The notes: generated by a model not told the origin, from the letters alone. DNA of 64,000 nucleotides from Bradyrhizobium hipponense (GCF_008123965.1 NZ_VSTH01000018.1:104471-168470), one strand, 5' to 3'; shown: positions 1-10,335, counted from the stretch's first letter. Numbers and translations: made by a program.

Positions 1-1175
1 GCCGTCGCCTGCTGGTCAGCGTCGGCCGCGACCGCTGCGATCAGGGCGGTGCCGGTGCGGGTCGGGCCGGTATAAACCAGCACGGGCTCGACGGACGCGG
101 CGGCCGTGGCCATCAGCTCAGAGGCCTTCATCAAGGGCGGTTGAAGCCCGGCGGCGAAGAAGGTCACCTGGGCCTCACCGCCGGTGGCCGAGGCCGATCC
201 GGTCGTGCCGCCATTGGTCGCGATCAGCGCGTCGTCATCGTCGCTGGCCGGCCGCTTGCGGTGGCCGCCGCACATGTCGTCGCGCAGGTTCGGCGGTGAA
301 GCGTCGACCGGTACCAAATTGTCGACGGTGCCGAGCGAGGGACGCAGCCAAGACAGATTGTCCTGGCTGAAGCCTCGCTCCAGCAGCTGCGCCGCCTTCA
401 CGGCGCGCGCGGTGCCGGAGCTGGCGCCGAGCACCACCGCGATCAGCCGGCGGCCGTTGCGCGTCGCCGACGCGACGAGGTTGTAGCCGGAGGCGCAGAT
501 GAAGCCGGTCTTGAAGCCGTCGGCGCCGGGATAGCGGCCGATCAGCTTGTTGAAATTCCCCGTGACCCGTTTGCCGAAGCGAATCGCCGGAATGTGCACG
601 AAGTATTCGTATTCCGGCAGGTCGCGCAGGAACGAGCGCGCGAGAATGCCGAGATCCCGTGCGGACGTGATCTGGCCGTCGGCCGGCAGGCCGTTGGGGT
701 TGACGTAGCTCGTCTGCGTCATGCCGAGCTTCTTCGCGGTGTCGTTCATGATCGCCGAGAAGCCGTCGATCGAGCCGCCGATGCCTTCGGCAAGCACCAC
801 GGCCATGTCATTCGCGGACTTCACCATCATCATCTTCAGCGCGTTGTCGACGGTGAGCTGCGTTCCCGGACGGAATCCCATTTTCGAGGGCGATTGCGAG
901 GCCGCCGTCGGCGACACCGTGAGCAGCGTATCGAGCGTGAGCTTGCCGTCCTTGACCGCCTTCAGCGTCACATATGCAGTCATGATCTTGGTAACGGAAG
1001 CCGGATACCAGGGAATGGTCGCGTTATCGGCCTGCAACACCTTGCCGCTGTCGGCTTCGATCAGCAGCAGCGCTTCGGCGCCGGCCGCGCGCGGGGCGAG
1101 CAGCGCAGCGCATGCGAGTGCCGCCGCGAACAGGTTGAACAGGGAATTGCGAAGCAGCGGGCGAAATGCGTGCAC
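1..1175 (-). CDS. D-alanyl-D-alanine carboxypeptidase (PBP5/DacF type), 3' end outside the window
   Basis: Serine DD-carboxypeptidase of peptidoglycan trimming, acting in the periplasm. Reading leftwards there is a signal peptide (hydrophobic stretch ending in AAGA), then the SxxK motif as SVTK, an SAN motif and a KTGF motif, in the order typical of peptidase family S11. The frame stays open to the window edge, so the C-terminus is missing. The frame also has an ATG at 1289, but the GTG at 1175 puts a clean signal peptide at the N-terminus and I prefer it; neither has a strong Shine-Dalgarno. After the catalytic domain the chain becomes rich in Asp, Ala and Gly, so the C-terminal part differs from a classical PBP5. 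Family is secure, paralogue unknown. Confidence 0.85.
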   Translation of the reverse strand, partial: MHAFRPLLRNSLFNLFAAALACAALLAPRAAGAEALLLIEADSGKVLQADNATIPWYPASVTKIMTAYVTLKAVKDGKLTLDTLLTVSPTAASQSPSKMGFRPGTQLTVDNALKMMMVKSANDMAVVLAEGIGGSIDGFSAIMNDTAKKLGMTQTSYVNPNGLPADGQITSARDLGILARSFLRDLPEYEYFVHIPAIRFGKRVTGNFNKLIGRYPGADGFKTGFICASGYNLVASATRNGRRLIAVVLGASSGTARAVKAAQLLERGFSQDNLSWLRPSLGTVDNLVPVDASPPNLRDDMCGGHRKRPASDDDDALIATNGGTTGSASATGGEAQVTFFAAGLQPPLMKASELMATAAASVEPVLVYTGPTRTGTALIAAVAADADQQAT

Positions 1176-1351
1176 TATCCGATTCCGGTCCTGGGAGACC
1201 CGCCGGTTCCGGACGGCTCTCGTGATCTGAGTTTCGGGTTTGAATTCCTGCGCCGCCGCTTGCGGCGCTGCGAACCTATACTGGCTCATGGGTCGAGAAC
1301 AGGGGGCTCGGCCGGGTATTCAGTGATGAAATAGGCCGAATTTCGACAGTG

Positions 1352-3148
1352 CTACGGGGACTTGACCGCAGTCGCAGCAGCCTCAGCCGCTGTCACGCGG
1401 GTCCGTGCGCTCTCCTGGACCATGAACTGGGCCTTGGCGAGCTCGGCAAAATGGCCGCCTTTGGCCACGAGTTCATCGAAAGTTCCGCTTTCGATCACCC
1501 GTCCGTTCTCGAACACCAGGATCCGTGTGGCATTGCGGATGGTGGAGAGGCGGTGGGCGATCACGAAGGTGGTTCGGCCCTTCATCACTTCGTCGAGAGC
1601 GGTATTCACCTTGGCCTCGGTGACGGCGTCGAGCGCGCTCGTCGCCTCGTCCAGGATCAGGATCGGCGGGTCCTTCAGCAGCGCGCGTGCGATCGACAGC
1701 CGCTGCCGCTCGCCGCCGGAGAGCATGCGGCCCCGCTCGCCGGCATTGGTTTCGAAGCCGCCGCTGCGCTCGATGAATTCGAGCGCCTGCGCGCGCTCCG
1801 CCGCCTTGCGCATCTCGGCTTCGGTCGCATCCGGCTTGCCGACGCGCAAATTCTCCGCGATCGAGCGGTTGAACAGCAGCGCCTCCTGAAACACCACGCC
1901 GATGTTCCGCCGCAGCGATGTCAGCGTCACGCCGCGCACGTCCATGCCGTCGATCCTGATGAAGCCGGATTGCGGGTCGAAGGCGCGATGCAGCAGCGCG
2001 ATCGCGGTGGATTTGCCCGCGCCGGTGGCGCCGACCAGCGCGATGGTCTGGCCGGGCAGCGCAGTGAAGGAGAGGTCCTCGACCGCTGGCCGCTTGCCGT
2101 CGTAGGAGAAGGTGACGTCGTTGAATTCGACGAGGCCCGAAAGCCTGCCGGCATCGATCGCGTCGGGCCGGTCGTGGACCGCAGGCACCGCGTCGAGCAC
2201 GTTGAAGAACTCGCGCAGCCGCGGCGCTTCCATGAAAACGTTGTTGATGAAGCTCACGACCTGCTCGAGCTTCTGGATCAGAAGCGTTGCAAAGCTCACG
2301 AACATCACGATTTCGCCGACCGAGGTCAGCCCCTGGTCGTGCAGCGCGATGCCGAGCGCGAAGATCGCGAGCACCGTGATGGTGGTGGAAGCCCGCGTGA
2401 TGACGGTGACGAGCGCCCACCAGGACAGCACCGGCATTTGCGCCGCAAGCAATTGATCGGCGACGGAGCGCAATCCCTTCACCTCGGATTCGACGCGGAC
2501 AAAACTCTGCACCAGCGCGACATTGCCGAGCGCGTCGGAGGCGCGCGCGGAGAGTTCGCTGTAGTGCTCCTCCACCTCCATCTGCATGCCGAAGGTCCTG
2601 CGCACGACGAAGGTCGTCAAGGCGGTGAAGACGATGCAGAGCACGAACAGCAGGATTGCCAGCCGCCAGTTCAGGTACAGCGACAGTGGCAGCAGCACCA
2701 CGACTGAGAGGATCGCGGCAAAATGCTCGCGGAAGAAGCCGAGCCACAGCCGCCACAGCGCGTCGGTGCCGTTGAGCATCACCTTCATCAGCCGGCCCGA
2801 ATGGGTGCCGGAGTGGAAGGTCAACGGCAGTTGCAGGATGTGCTCGAAATAATCGGTCAGCACTGCCTGGCGCTGGCGGTGCGAGAGCCGGTCGGCCTGC
2901 AGAGCAACGAGCGCGCTGCAGGCGATGGTGAACAGCCCGAACGCGACCCAGGCCATGAGGAAGGGCCAGGCCGAGTTCGATCCGGCCACCGCCATGCCGG
3001 AGAGCACGTCGACGATCCGGCCGAACAGCACGGGCTCGGCGAACTGCGAGGCGGCAAGCAGGAGATTGGCGAACGCCAGCAGCCAGCCGAGCCGCGCTTC
3101 CTTGCCGAGCAGTTCGAGAACGCGGGTGTAGAGGCTGAAAATGGACAT
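1352..3148 (-). CDS. ndvA: Cyclic beta-glucan exporter, ABC permease/ATPase (NdvA/ChvA type)
   Basis: Single-chain half transporter with fused membrane and ATPase domains, 598 residues, the normal size for NdvA/ChvA. The N-terminal part (about residues 20-310) carries the six-helix ABC exporter domain. The ATPase follows, with Walker A GATGAGKS near residue 373, the LSGGE signature near 476 and Walker B ILILDE near 496. The family exports cyclic beta-glucans to the periplasm, needed for osmoadaptation and nodule invasion in rhizobia. Assignment rests on overall NdvA-like N-terminal sequence; a general lipid/glucan exporter is the alternative. The gene stands alone, with no glucan synthase (ndvB) beside it in the window. 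Confidence 0.85.
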   Translation of the reverse strand: MSIFSLYTRVLELLGKEARLGWLLAFANLLLAASQFAEPVLFGRIVDVLSGMAVAGSNSAWPFLMAWVAFGLFTIACSALVALQADRLSHRQRQAVLTDYFEHILQLPLTFHSGTHSGRLMKVMLNGTDALWRLWLGFFREHFAAILSVVVLLPLSLYLNWRLAILLFVLCIVFTALTTFVVRRTFGMQMEVEEHYSELSARASDALGNVALVQSFVRVESEVKGLRSVADQLLAAQMPVLSWWALVTVITRASTTITVLAIFALGIALHDQGLTSVGEIVMFVSFATLLIQKLEQVVSFINNVFMEAPRLREFFNVLDAVPAVHDRPDAIDAGRLSGLVEFNDVTFSYDGKRPAVEDLSFTALPGQTIALVGATGAGKSTAIALLHRAFDPQSGFIRIDGMDVRGVTLTSLRRNIGVVFQEALLFNRSIAENLRVGKPDATEAEMRKAAERAQALEFIERSGGFETNAGERGRMLSGGERQRLSIARALLKDPPILILDEATSALDAVTEAKVNTALDEVMKGRTTFVIAHRLSTIRNATRILVFENGRVIESGTFDELVAKGGHFAELAKAQFMVQESARTRVTAAEAAATAVKSP

Positions 3149-3238
3149 GCTGTCGAGGAGCTCGGGCGGATCGGCGGAGTGAACTCGTACTCTAATCAGG
3201 GATCGCCCGCGAGATACAGCGGAAGCTGCAAGTTTTGC

Positions 3239-4288
3239 TCAATTGATCAGGCGCCCTTCGACCGGCGGCAGGAAGCGGTCGTCGAAGATATCACCCGCCG
3301 CGGGTTTCTTGCGGAACTTGAAATCCTGTGCGATCTGGCCGATCGAGCGCTCAAGGCGCGCCGGGTCGATGCCGCCGAGGCCGTTGCGGCGGACCTCGTC
3401 GGTCAGGATATTGTCGACGAGCACGGTGCGCAGGCGTTCCAGCTCCAGCTCGCGGTCGCCGTCGTCGATATGGCTTGCGGCCTCCTCCGCCGCGAGCGCC
3501 GGCTGCTTGACGGTGGCGTTGATGCCGGCAATCAATGCGCGAACAAATCCTTTCATTGCGCCAGGCTTCGCTGCGGCGAATGCGGGATTGGCCGCCACGG
3601 CAAAACCATAGGCTTCGCAGCCATAGTCAGCATAGCGCAGCACGACGAGATCGCCTCCGGGCACGCCGCGGTCGCGCAAGTTGACCGCCGACAGATAGCT
3701 GAAACCGGCGACGGCATCGACCTGGCCCGCGGAGAGGATAGGCTCGCGGACCGCCGCGCTGATCTTGCGGAATTTCACATGCTGCGTGTTGATGCCGTTC
3801 TGCTGCGCCAGCGCCGGCCACAGCCGCATCGACAGATCGCCGTCGGCAACGCCGACCGTCTTGCCGTCGAGGTCGGGCAGTAGGTGGATGCCGCGACTCC
3901 TGCGGGCGACGACGGCGTAAGGCGCGCGGTTGAACAGCACGAACACCGCCTTGACCGGCGCCGCATCGTCCTTGTCGCGAAAGCGGATCAGCTCGTTGAT
4001 GTCGACGAGCGCAAGCTCGCTGTCGCCCTTGGCGACGCGTGCGAGTGCTTCCGGCGATCCAGCCACGGCGTTGAAGGACACGTTGAGATGTTCGGCGGCG
4101 AATTTGCCGTCCTTTGTTGCGAGAAAGAACGGCGCCATGCTCGCGTCGATGGGCCGGTCGAAGGTGAAGTGGATCGCGACGGACGGCGCGGCGGTCTCGG
4201 CCGCATCGACGTCGCGTGGGGCGAGCGCGGCAAACGAGATTGCAAGAGCCAGGACGCGGCCAAAGGAGATGGTCTTGAGTCCAAACAT
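3239..4288 (-). CDS. ABC transporter substrate-binding protein, NMT1/THI5-like (SsuA/ThiY fold)
   Basis: Periplasmic binding protein of 349 residues. A signal peptide covers about residues 1-29 and the rest reads as a two-lobed NMT1/SsuA-like protein (APFFLATKDG, DLDGKTVGVADG and AVAGFSYLSA segments). Such proteins deliver thiamine precursors, sulfonates or nitrate-like ligands to ABC permeases. No permease or ATPase gene of an importer lies next to it, so this is an orphan binding protein and the ligand cannot be named. It is 90 nt downstream of ndvA in the same direction but has no functional link to it. Confidence 0.8.
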   Translation of the reverse strand: MFGLKTISFGRVLALAISFAALAPRDVDAAETAAPSVAIHFTFDRPIDASMAPFFLATKDGKFAAEHLNVSFNAVAGSPEALARVAKGDSELALVDINELIRFRDKDDAAPVKAVFVLFNRAPYAVVARRSRGIHLLPDLDGKTVGVADGDLSMRLWPALAQQNGINTQHVKFRKISAAVREPILSAGQVDAVAGFSYLSAVNLRDRGVPGGDLVVLRYADYGCEAYGFAVAANPAFAAAKPGAMKGFVRALIAGINATVKQPALAAEEAASHIDDGDRELELERLRTVLVDNILTDEVRRNGLGGIDPARLERSIGQIAQDFKFRKKPAAGDIFDDRFLPPVEGRLIN

Positions 4289-4419
4289 CAGTCGCGCCGG
4301 TCCGCATTGTTATGGTTTCGTGACGCTCGGAGCGCCGGCTCGCGATAAGTCTGTCCGCGCCAACATGAACGGCGGATGAGCGGCGGTTGCGTCACGATCA
4401 CGCAATCCCGTTCAGCTTG

Positions 4420-4442
4420 TGTTGGGGTTCGGGAACCCAACA
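4420..4442. promoter_or_regulatory. Inverted repeat upstream of the Gly/Tyr-rich secreted protein
   Basis: TGTTGGG at 4420-4426 and CCCAACA at 4436-4442 form a 7-bp inverted repeat with a 9-nt centre, between the divergent NMT1-like gene and the gene at 4514. It could be an operator or part of a leader hairpin. Function is unproven. Confidence 0.25.
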
Positions 4443-4513
4443 TGGGGATGTGGTGTTTGAGGACATGAGCCTGTCTCAAGGCGCCATTGAAGGTCCCAAG
4501 GAGGGTCCAGGAC

Positions 4514-4900
4514 ATGTTTGACAGATTTTCAAAGCGTGCCGGCCGCAAGGCCGTCCTTGCGACCGCCGCAGTGCTGGCGCTGACTTCGGTCGCCCCAACC
4601 GCATCATACGCCGGCGGGCGCCACTGGCATGGCGGGGGCGGAGCGGCGGCAGCGGCAGCCATTGCCGGCATCGTCGGCACCGGCCTTGCGATCGCCGCAA
4701 GCCGCGACGCCTACGCCTATGACTACGGTCCCGCCTACTATGGCGGTCCGGGCTATTATGGTGGCCCAGCCTACTACAGCGGCCCGGCCTACTACGGCAG
4801 CGGGCCCTATTACGGACGTGATCCGGACTATCCGTATCAGGGATACGTCGGTCGCGACCCGTTTGCCACCTGCAGCCGAAGCGGTGCGAATTGTTGGTGA
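4514..4900 (+). CDS. Small secreted Gly/Tyr-rich protein of unknown function
   Basis: A 128-residue protein. The ATG at 4514 has an excellent Shine-Dalgarno (AAGGAGGG at 4498-4505, 8 nt away), so longer readings from TTG at 4487 are wrong. An N-terminal signal peptide ends near SYAGG, followed by an HWHGGGG stretch, an Ala-rich hydrophobic segment and a low-complexity part built from repeated GPAYYGG-like units, ending with two Cys. This composition is common among exported proteins of unknown function in Bradyrhizobium. A strong terminator follows directly, so the gene is probably monocistronic. No function can be assigned. Confidence 0.75.
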   Translation: MFDRFSKRAGRKAVLATAAVLALTSVAPTASYAGGRHWHGGGGAAAAAAIAGIVGTGLAIAASRDAYAYDYGPAYYGGPGYYGGPAYYSGPAYYGSGPYYGRDPDYPYQGYVGRDPFATCSRSGANCW

Positions 4901-4917
4901 CCCGTTGACCAAGAAAA

Positions 4918-4950
4918 GCTGGCGCGCTTGCAGCGCCAGCCTATTTTTCG
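4918..4950 (+). terminator. Rho-independent terminator
   Basis: An 8-bp perfect stem (GCTGGCGC at 4918-4925 with GCGCCAGC at 4933-4940, 7-nt loop) is followed by CTATTTTTCG. It closes the small secreted gene ending at 4900. Confidence 0.85.
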
Positions 4951-5003
4951 TTGATTGTCGGACGTTAACGCCTCGACCATTGGTTTAGAGTAGTTTTGCG
5001 TAC

Positions 5004-5408
5004 ATGAGTGATTCGCTTGAGCGGCTATATCTGGCTGTGCTCGCGGCCAGGGACCTTGATCCGGCAACATCGCGCACCGCGCGGCTGTTTCAGCGCGGCC
5101 CTTCCAAAATGGCGAAGAAGCTGGCCGAAGAGGCCATCGAGGTCGTCATCGATGCGGTCAACGGCGATAGCGAAGCCGTGATCCGGGAAAGCGCCGACCT
5201 GCTCTACAATCTTACCGTGCTCTGGGCCTCGGCCGGCGTCCGCCCTGAAGATGTCTGGCGCGAGATGACGCGGCGGGAAGATATGCTCGGCATCGCCGAG
5301 AAACTACCGAAGTCGCCGATGAAGCTGCCCAAAGTTGCATCACCGCGCGTCGCCGCCAGGCGGCCAATTGTCGCGCTCGAAGGCCGCACCGCGCGTAAGC
5401 GCCACTAG
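5004..5408 (+). CDS. hisE: Phosphoribosyl-ATP pyrophosphatase (HisE-like)
   Basis: HisE hydrolyses phosphoribosyl-ATP to phosphoribosyl-AMP in the second step of histidine synthesis. The MazG-like all-alpha core is visible as KKLAEEAIEVVIDA and ESADLLYNLTVLW, carrying the acidic metal ligands. At 134 residues it is longer than usual HisE (about 100-110) because of a basic, Ala/Pro/Arg-rich tail. No other his gene is in the window, so this may be a second HisE-like copy outside a his operon or a related nucleotide pyrophosphatase. It follows the terminator at 4918-4950 and so starts its own transcript. Confidence 0.8.
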   Translation: MSDSLERLYLAVLAARDLDPATSRTARLFQRGPSKMAKKLAEEAIEVVIDAVNGDSEAVIRESADLLYNLTVLWASAGVRPEDVWREMTRREDMLGIAEKLPKSPMKLPKVASPRVAARRPIVALEGRTARKRH

Positions 5409-5474
5409 AATTGGCGCAAATCGGTCCCATCTCGGCATGGACAAATCCATCCCATGGTGCTTCATCGCGGCGCC

Positions 5475-6056
5475 ATGCTGAAAAGTATCTACGACTGGTG
5501 CATCGACGCCGCCCACAAGCCCTATGCGCTCTGGATCATGGGCGCCGTGGCTTTCGCTGAAAGCTCCTTCTTTCCCGTCCCCCCGGACGTGATGCTGATC
5601 CCGATGTCACTGGCGCGCCCGCAGCGCGCCTGGATCTATGCGGCGGTCTGCACCGCGACCTCGGTTGTCGGAGGCCTGCTGGGCTACGCCATCGGTGCGT
5701 TGCTCTTCGACTCGGTCGGCCATTGGCTGATCCAGGTCTATGGCCTTGGCGACAAGGTTGACGCGTTCCGCGCCTCCTATGCGGAGTGGGGTGCGGTGAT
5801 CATCCTGCTCAAGGGCCTGACGCCGATTCCCTACAAGCTCGTCACCATCACCTCGGGCTTTGCCGGCTACAACATCGGCCTCTTCATCCTGTGCTCGATC
5901 GTTGCGCGCGGTGGACGTTTCTTCATCGTCGCCATCCTGCTCAATCGCTATGGCGACTGGATCCGGGTCAGGATCGAGAAGCATCTCGGATTGTGGGTGG
6001 CGATCGGTGCTACAGTGCTCGTGCTGGGCTTCGTGATCGCGATCAAGCTGATCTAG
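5475..6056 (+). CDS. DedA/VTT-family membrane protein (YqaA-like)
   Basis: Integral membrane protein of about 193 residues with the SNARE-associated/VTT (DedA) pattern. AESSFFPVPPDVML near the N-terminus and the LLKGLTPIPYKLVTITSGFAG block form the paired re-entrant loops of the family, followed by a glycine-rich helix and a C-terminal hydrophobic anchor. Bacterial DedA proteins act in lipid carrier recycling and membrane homeostasis. The ATG at 5475 gives a normal family start; the ATG at 5454 in the same frame is possible. Its substrate is not predictable from sequence. Confidence 0.8.
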   Translation: MLKSIYDWCIDAAHKPYALWIMGAVAFAESSFFPVPPDVMLIPMSLARPQRAWIYAAVCTATSVVGGLLGYAIGALLFDSVGHWLIQVYGLGDKVDAFRASYAEWGAVIILLKGLTPIPYKLVTITSGFAGYNIGLFILCSIVARGGRFFIVAILLNRYGDWIRVRIEKHLGLWVAIGATVLVLGFVIAIKLI

Positions 6057-6206
6057 CGCATGATCCTGTCCGGAAGGGCCGCGTCGCGCAAAGTGTGAAG
6101 CGGCTTTCCCTCCAATTGCGGAACGCGTTTGCGCGGAGATCATGCTCAATCAATAACGTTACATCGGCGCTTTGCCACTGCGCCGGCTTCGGCTACGGTT
6201 GCCGTC

Positions 6207-6737
6207 ATGATGGTTCGATCCGGCAATCCGGCGGTGCGGCTGGGGACGCTGACTTCAGCGCTGCTGCTGCTCCTGCTCGGCTTCAGCGCGACCGGATGGG
6301 CGCAATCGGCATCGGCTCCGGCGCTCGGCGTGCAGGACCAAGGACCGCCGCCATCGACACCCGCTCCACCGGGGCCGCCGGCGCGCGAGGAAAATTCCGG
6401 GCTGATCAATGAAATGGGCAAGCTGTTCGACAAGGTGCCCTCGTTCCTGCCGCCGCTCAAAAGCCCCAGCGAGACCATGAACGACCTGTCACGCCTGGCG
6501 AAGCCGTCCACCATGGTGTCGGGGCGCGCGGCCTGCCCGGTCTCGTCGAACGGAGGGCCGGACTGCAAGCAGGCCGCCGACCAGCTCTGCCAGAGCAAGG
6601 GCTACAAGGAAGGCAAGAGCCTGAACGCCGACTCGGCGGAAAACTGCTCGGCCAAGGTTTTGATCCCGGGCAGGACCCGCAAGCCGGACGATTGCCGCAC
6701 CGATACGTTCGTCACCAGCGCGCTGTGCCAGAACTGA
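6207..6737 (+). CDS. Secreted protein of unknown function
   Basis: A 176-residue protein starting at the first of two adjacent ATG codons (6207 and 6210). A signal peptide with a Leu-rich core ends near WAQS; then come a Pro-rich linker and a globular part with six Cys, grouped as CPV, DCKQAADQLCQ, CSAK, DDCRTD and ALCQ. The even Cys number and export signal suggest disulfides. Longer upstream readings lack support. The stop overlaps a short tandem repeat described separately. No function assigned. Confidence 0.65.
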   Translation: MMVRSGNPAVRLGTLTSALLLLLLGFSATGWAQSASAPALGVQDQGPPPSTPAPPGPPAREENSGLINEMGKLFDKVPSFLPPLKSPSETMNDLSRLAKPSTMVSGRAACPVSSNGGPDCKQAADQLCQSKGYKEGKSLNADSAENCSAKVLIPGRTRKPDDCRTDTFVTSALCQN

Positions 6738-6765
6738 TGCCAAGAACTGATGCCAAGAACTGATG
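6729..6765 (+). repeat. 13-bp direct repeat in three copies (last two perfect)
   Basis: The unit CCAAGAACTGATG occurs at 6740-6752 and 6753-6765, preceded by a near copy (CCAGAACTGATG) that contains the stop codon of the secreted protein. The expansion adds in-frame ATGs ahead of aspA but not its real start. Confidence 0.8.
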
Positions 6766-6800
6766 CGATTGACGCCGCGCGCGAGCAACAAGGAGTGCCC

Positions 6801-8201
<1,401 letters not shown>

Positions 8202-8231
8202 GCGCAAGTGTTCGTCACGCGCAGGTGCCAC

Positions 8232-8349
8232 ACCTCTCCCAGAGGGAGAGGTCGGCGCGAAGCGCCGGGTGAGGGGTTACGCTGCGCAGTGGGACTTGAT
8301 CCCCTCGCCCGAATTGCTTCGCAATTCGACCTCTCCCTACGGGAGAGGT
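8232..8349. repeat. Bradyrhizobium-type intergenic palindromic element
   Basis: Two copies of the hairpin ACCTCTCCC/GGGAGAGGT (8232-8252 and 8329-8349) flank a pair of smaller hairpins (CGGCGCGAAGCGCCG on the left, GAATTGCTTCGCAATTC at 8311-8327) and matched GGTGAGGGG/CCCCTCGCCC ends. The whole unit is an inverted repeat. Elements of this type are scattered between genes in Bradyrhizobium and Rhodopseudomonas. It may act as a 3' mRNA stabiliser or terminator for aspA. Confidence 0.7.
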
Positions 8350-8487
8350 GAGATACGAATTCCGCGGCTTGGAATTGCGGTAGCGGCGTCCGCCACGGCA
8401 CATAACTCAATACTTGACAGTGGAAAGATTGCCTTGTTGGTATGATGCCCAACTTCGTTTGACCGGCTAACAAAGGATCGTTTCGCA

Positions 8488-9456
8488 ATGTCCATGCCTG
8501 CCTTGTTCAAGGGGCGCCTGTCGATCCCGGTGATCGGTTCGCCGCTCTTCATCATCTCGGTGCCCGATCTCGTGATCGCGCAGTGCAAGGCGGGTGTGGT
8601 CGGATCGTTTCCGTCGCTGAACGCGCGGCCGCCGGAGCTGCTCGACGAGTGGCTAGCACGGATCACCGAAGAGCTCGCGGCCTATGACCGCGCGCATCCG
8701 GACAAGCCATCGGCGCCGTTCGCGGTCAACCAGATCGTACACAAGTCGAACAACCGGCTCGATCACGACATGCAGCTCTGCGCCAAGTACAAGGTGCCGA
8801 TGATCATCTCCTCGTTGGGCGCGCGCGAGGAGCTCAATCAGGCCGTGCATGGCTGGGGCGGCATCGTCTTCCACGACGTAATCAACCAGAAATTCGCGCA
8901 CAAGGCGATCGAGAAGGGCGCTGACGGCTTGATCCTGGTCGCGGCCGGCGCCGGCGGCCATGCCGGCACGATCTCGCCGCTGGCCTTCGTCGCCGAAACG
9001 CGAAAATGGTTTGATGGCCCGATCGCGCTGTCGGGCGCGATCGGCAACGGCAAGGCGATCCGCGCCGCGCGCGTTCTCGGCGCGGACTTCGCCTATATCG
9101 GCTCGGCCTTCATCGCCACCAAGGAAGCCAACGCGGTCGAGCGCTACAAGGAGATGATCGCGGGCTCGACGGCCGACGACATCGTCTATTCCAATCTCTT
9201 CACCGGCGTGCACGGCAACTATCTGAAGCCGTCGATCCAGGCCGCCGGCATGGATCCGGAAAACCTGCCGACCTCCGATCCCTCCAAGATGAATTTCGGC
9301 ACCGACGCCTCTGGCGAACGCGCCAAGCCAAAGGCCTGGAAGGAGATCTGGGGCTCAGGCCAGGGCATTGGCAGCGTCGACGGCATCCTGCCCGCTGCCG
9401 AACTGATCGCGCGCTTCAAGAAAGAATATGACGAGGCGATCGATCCGCCGCTGTAA
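8488..9456 (+). CDS. Nitronate monooxygenase (2-nitropropane dioxygenase family, FMN)
   Basis: FMN-dependent TIM-barrel flavoprotein of 322 residues. GSPLFIISVPDLVIAQCKAGVVGSFP at the N-terminus, GHAGT with the conserved His, LSGAIGNG and a phosphate-binding GADFAYIGSAF segment match the family. Such enzymes oxidise alkyl nitronates, and many members have unassigned roles in fatty-acid or xenobiotic metabolism. A close paralogue lies at 61249-62223 on the other strand, with the same N-terminal and C-terminal (WGSGQGIG) motifs. A thioesterase-like gene follows about 105 nt downstream. True substrate unknown. Confidence 0.85.
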   Translation: MSMPALFKGRLSIPVIGSPLFIISVPDLVIAQCKAGVVGSFPSLNARPPELLDEWLARITEELAAYDRAHPDKPSAPFAVNQIVHKSNNRLDHDMQLCAKYKVPMIISSLGAREELNQAVHGWGGIVFHDVINQKFAHKAIEKGADGLILVAAGAGGHAGTISPLAFVAETRKWFDGPIALSGAIGNGKAIRAARVLGADFAYIGSAFIATKEANAVERYKEMIAGSTADDIVYSNLFTGVHGNYLKPSIQAAGMDPENLPTSDPSKMNFGTDASGERAKPKAWKEIWGSGQGIGSVDGILPAAELIARFKKEYDEAIDPPL

Positions 9457-9489
9457 CAACCGCAGTTGTGGCGCGCCTATTCTTTATCC

Positions 9490-9515
9490 GTCGTCCCGGC
9501 CTTCGCCGGGACGAC
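9490..9515. repeat. REP-like palindrome
   Basis: GTCGTCCCGGC at 9490-9500 and its exact complement GCCGGGACGAC at 9505-9515 around a CTTC loop. This short perfect hairpin is a frequent intergenic element in Bradyrhizobium genomes and sits just after the monooxygenase gene. It could also serve as a weak terminator or mRNA end protector. Confidence 0.65.
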
Positions 9516-9561
9516 ATCTGATTTCGAACTCCGAACTTTCCAACCAATAGAGATTTGAGCG

Positions 9562-10335
9562 ATGACCGCGACCTACCGCGTCGACGGCAACAACGTCGTC
9601 ACCAGCCCGGATGCCGCAGGTCCCTGGGACCGGCGCATGCAGCACGGCTCCGCGCCCGCATCTCTGGTGACGTGGGCGGCCGAGCGCATCCCGACAGCGG
9701 TCGTCATGGATATCGCGCGCGTCACCATCGATTTGATGCGGCCGGTGCCGGTCGCGCCGCTCACGATTGCGACGGAGGTGTTGCGCGAGGGCCGCAAGAT
9801 CCAGCTCTGCGAAGTCAAGGTGCTGGCCGACGGCGTCCAGGTCGTCGGTGCGACCGTGCTGAAGATCAAGCGCCAGGCGCTGACGCTGCCCGACGACGTC
9901 AAGGCGTTGCCGATCGAACTGCCCTCACCCGAGGATTCGCACGTCGAGGACGGCCACGCGGCCACCAGCCCGTTCGTGCGATCGGTCTCGATGCGTGCCG
10001 CGCGCGGCCGCTTCGGCCAGGCCGGCGCCGGTGCGATCTGGTTTCGCGTCGACCATCCCCTGATCGAAGGCGAAGCGGTCTCGCAGGCAATGCGCGCGGT
10101 GGTCGCCGCCGATTTCTCCAACGGCACTGCCTCGACGCTCGACTTCCGCGCCTGGACCTACATCAATGCCGATCTCACCGTGAGCTTTTCGCGCCAGCCG
10201 GTCGGCGAGTGGATTTTGCTCGACGGCGAATCCTGGATCGGCCCCGACGGCGCGGGCCTTGCGATGTCGCGGCTCGCCGATCGCCAAGGCTATTTCGGCC
10301 GCGCCGTGCAGAGCCTGGTGATCGAGAAGCGATGA
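9562..10335 (+). CDS. Acyl-CoA thioesterase family protein (double hotdog)
   Basis: A 257-residue cytoplasmic protein with two hotdog-like halves. The first half contains HGSAPASLVTWAAE and DLMRPVPVAPLTIATEVLREGRKIQLCEVKV, the second DFRAWTYINADLTVSFSRQPVGEWILLDGESW; both resemble TesB-type/4HBT_3 thioesterases. The family hydrolyses medium- or long-chain acyl-CoA. Its position behind a nitronate monooxygenase family gene in the same direction suggests a shared acyl-CoA-related role, which is inference. Start chosen at the ATG at 9562. Confidence 0.75.
   Translation: MTATYRVDGNNVVTSPDAAGPWDRRMQHGSAPASLVTWAAERIPTAVVMDIARVTIDLMRPVPVAPLTIATEVLREGRKIQLCEVKVLADGVQVVGATVLKIKRQALTLPDDVKALPIELPSPEDSHVEDGHAATSPFVRSVSMRAARGRFGQAGAGAIWFRVDHPLIEGEAVSQAMRAVVAADFSNGTASTLDFRAWTYINADLTVSFSRQPVGEWILLDGESWIGPDGAGLAMSRLADRQGYFGRAVQSLVIEKR

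Noticed and set aside
594..1334. Plus-strand open frame of 246 codons
   Set aside because: It is antisense to the carboxypeptidase gene, whose catalytic motifs are in the minus frame; the plus product has the Arg/His/Gly-rich look of GC-rich shadow frames.
1349..2707. Plus-strand open frame of 452 codons
   Set aside because: Antisense to ndvA; the minus frame carries Walker A, the ABC signature and Walker B. Long antisense frames are expected at this GC content.
8415..8442. TTGACA...TATGAT as a sigma70 promoter of the monooxygenase gene
   Set aside because: The two boxes are about 21 nt apart, too far for a standard promoter; only a speculative call would be possible.
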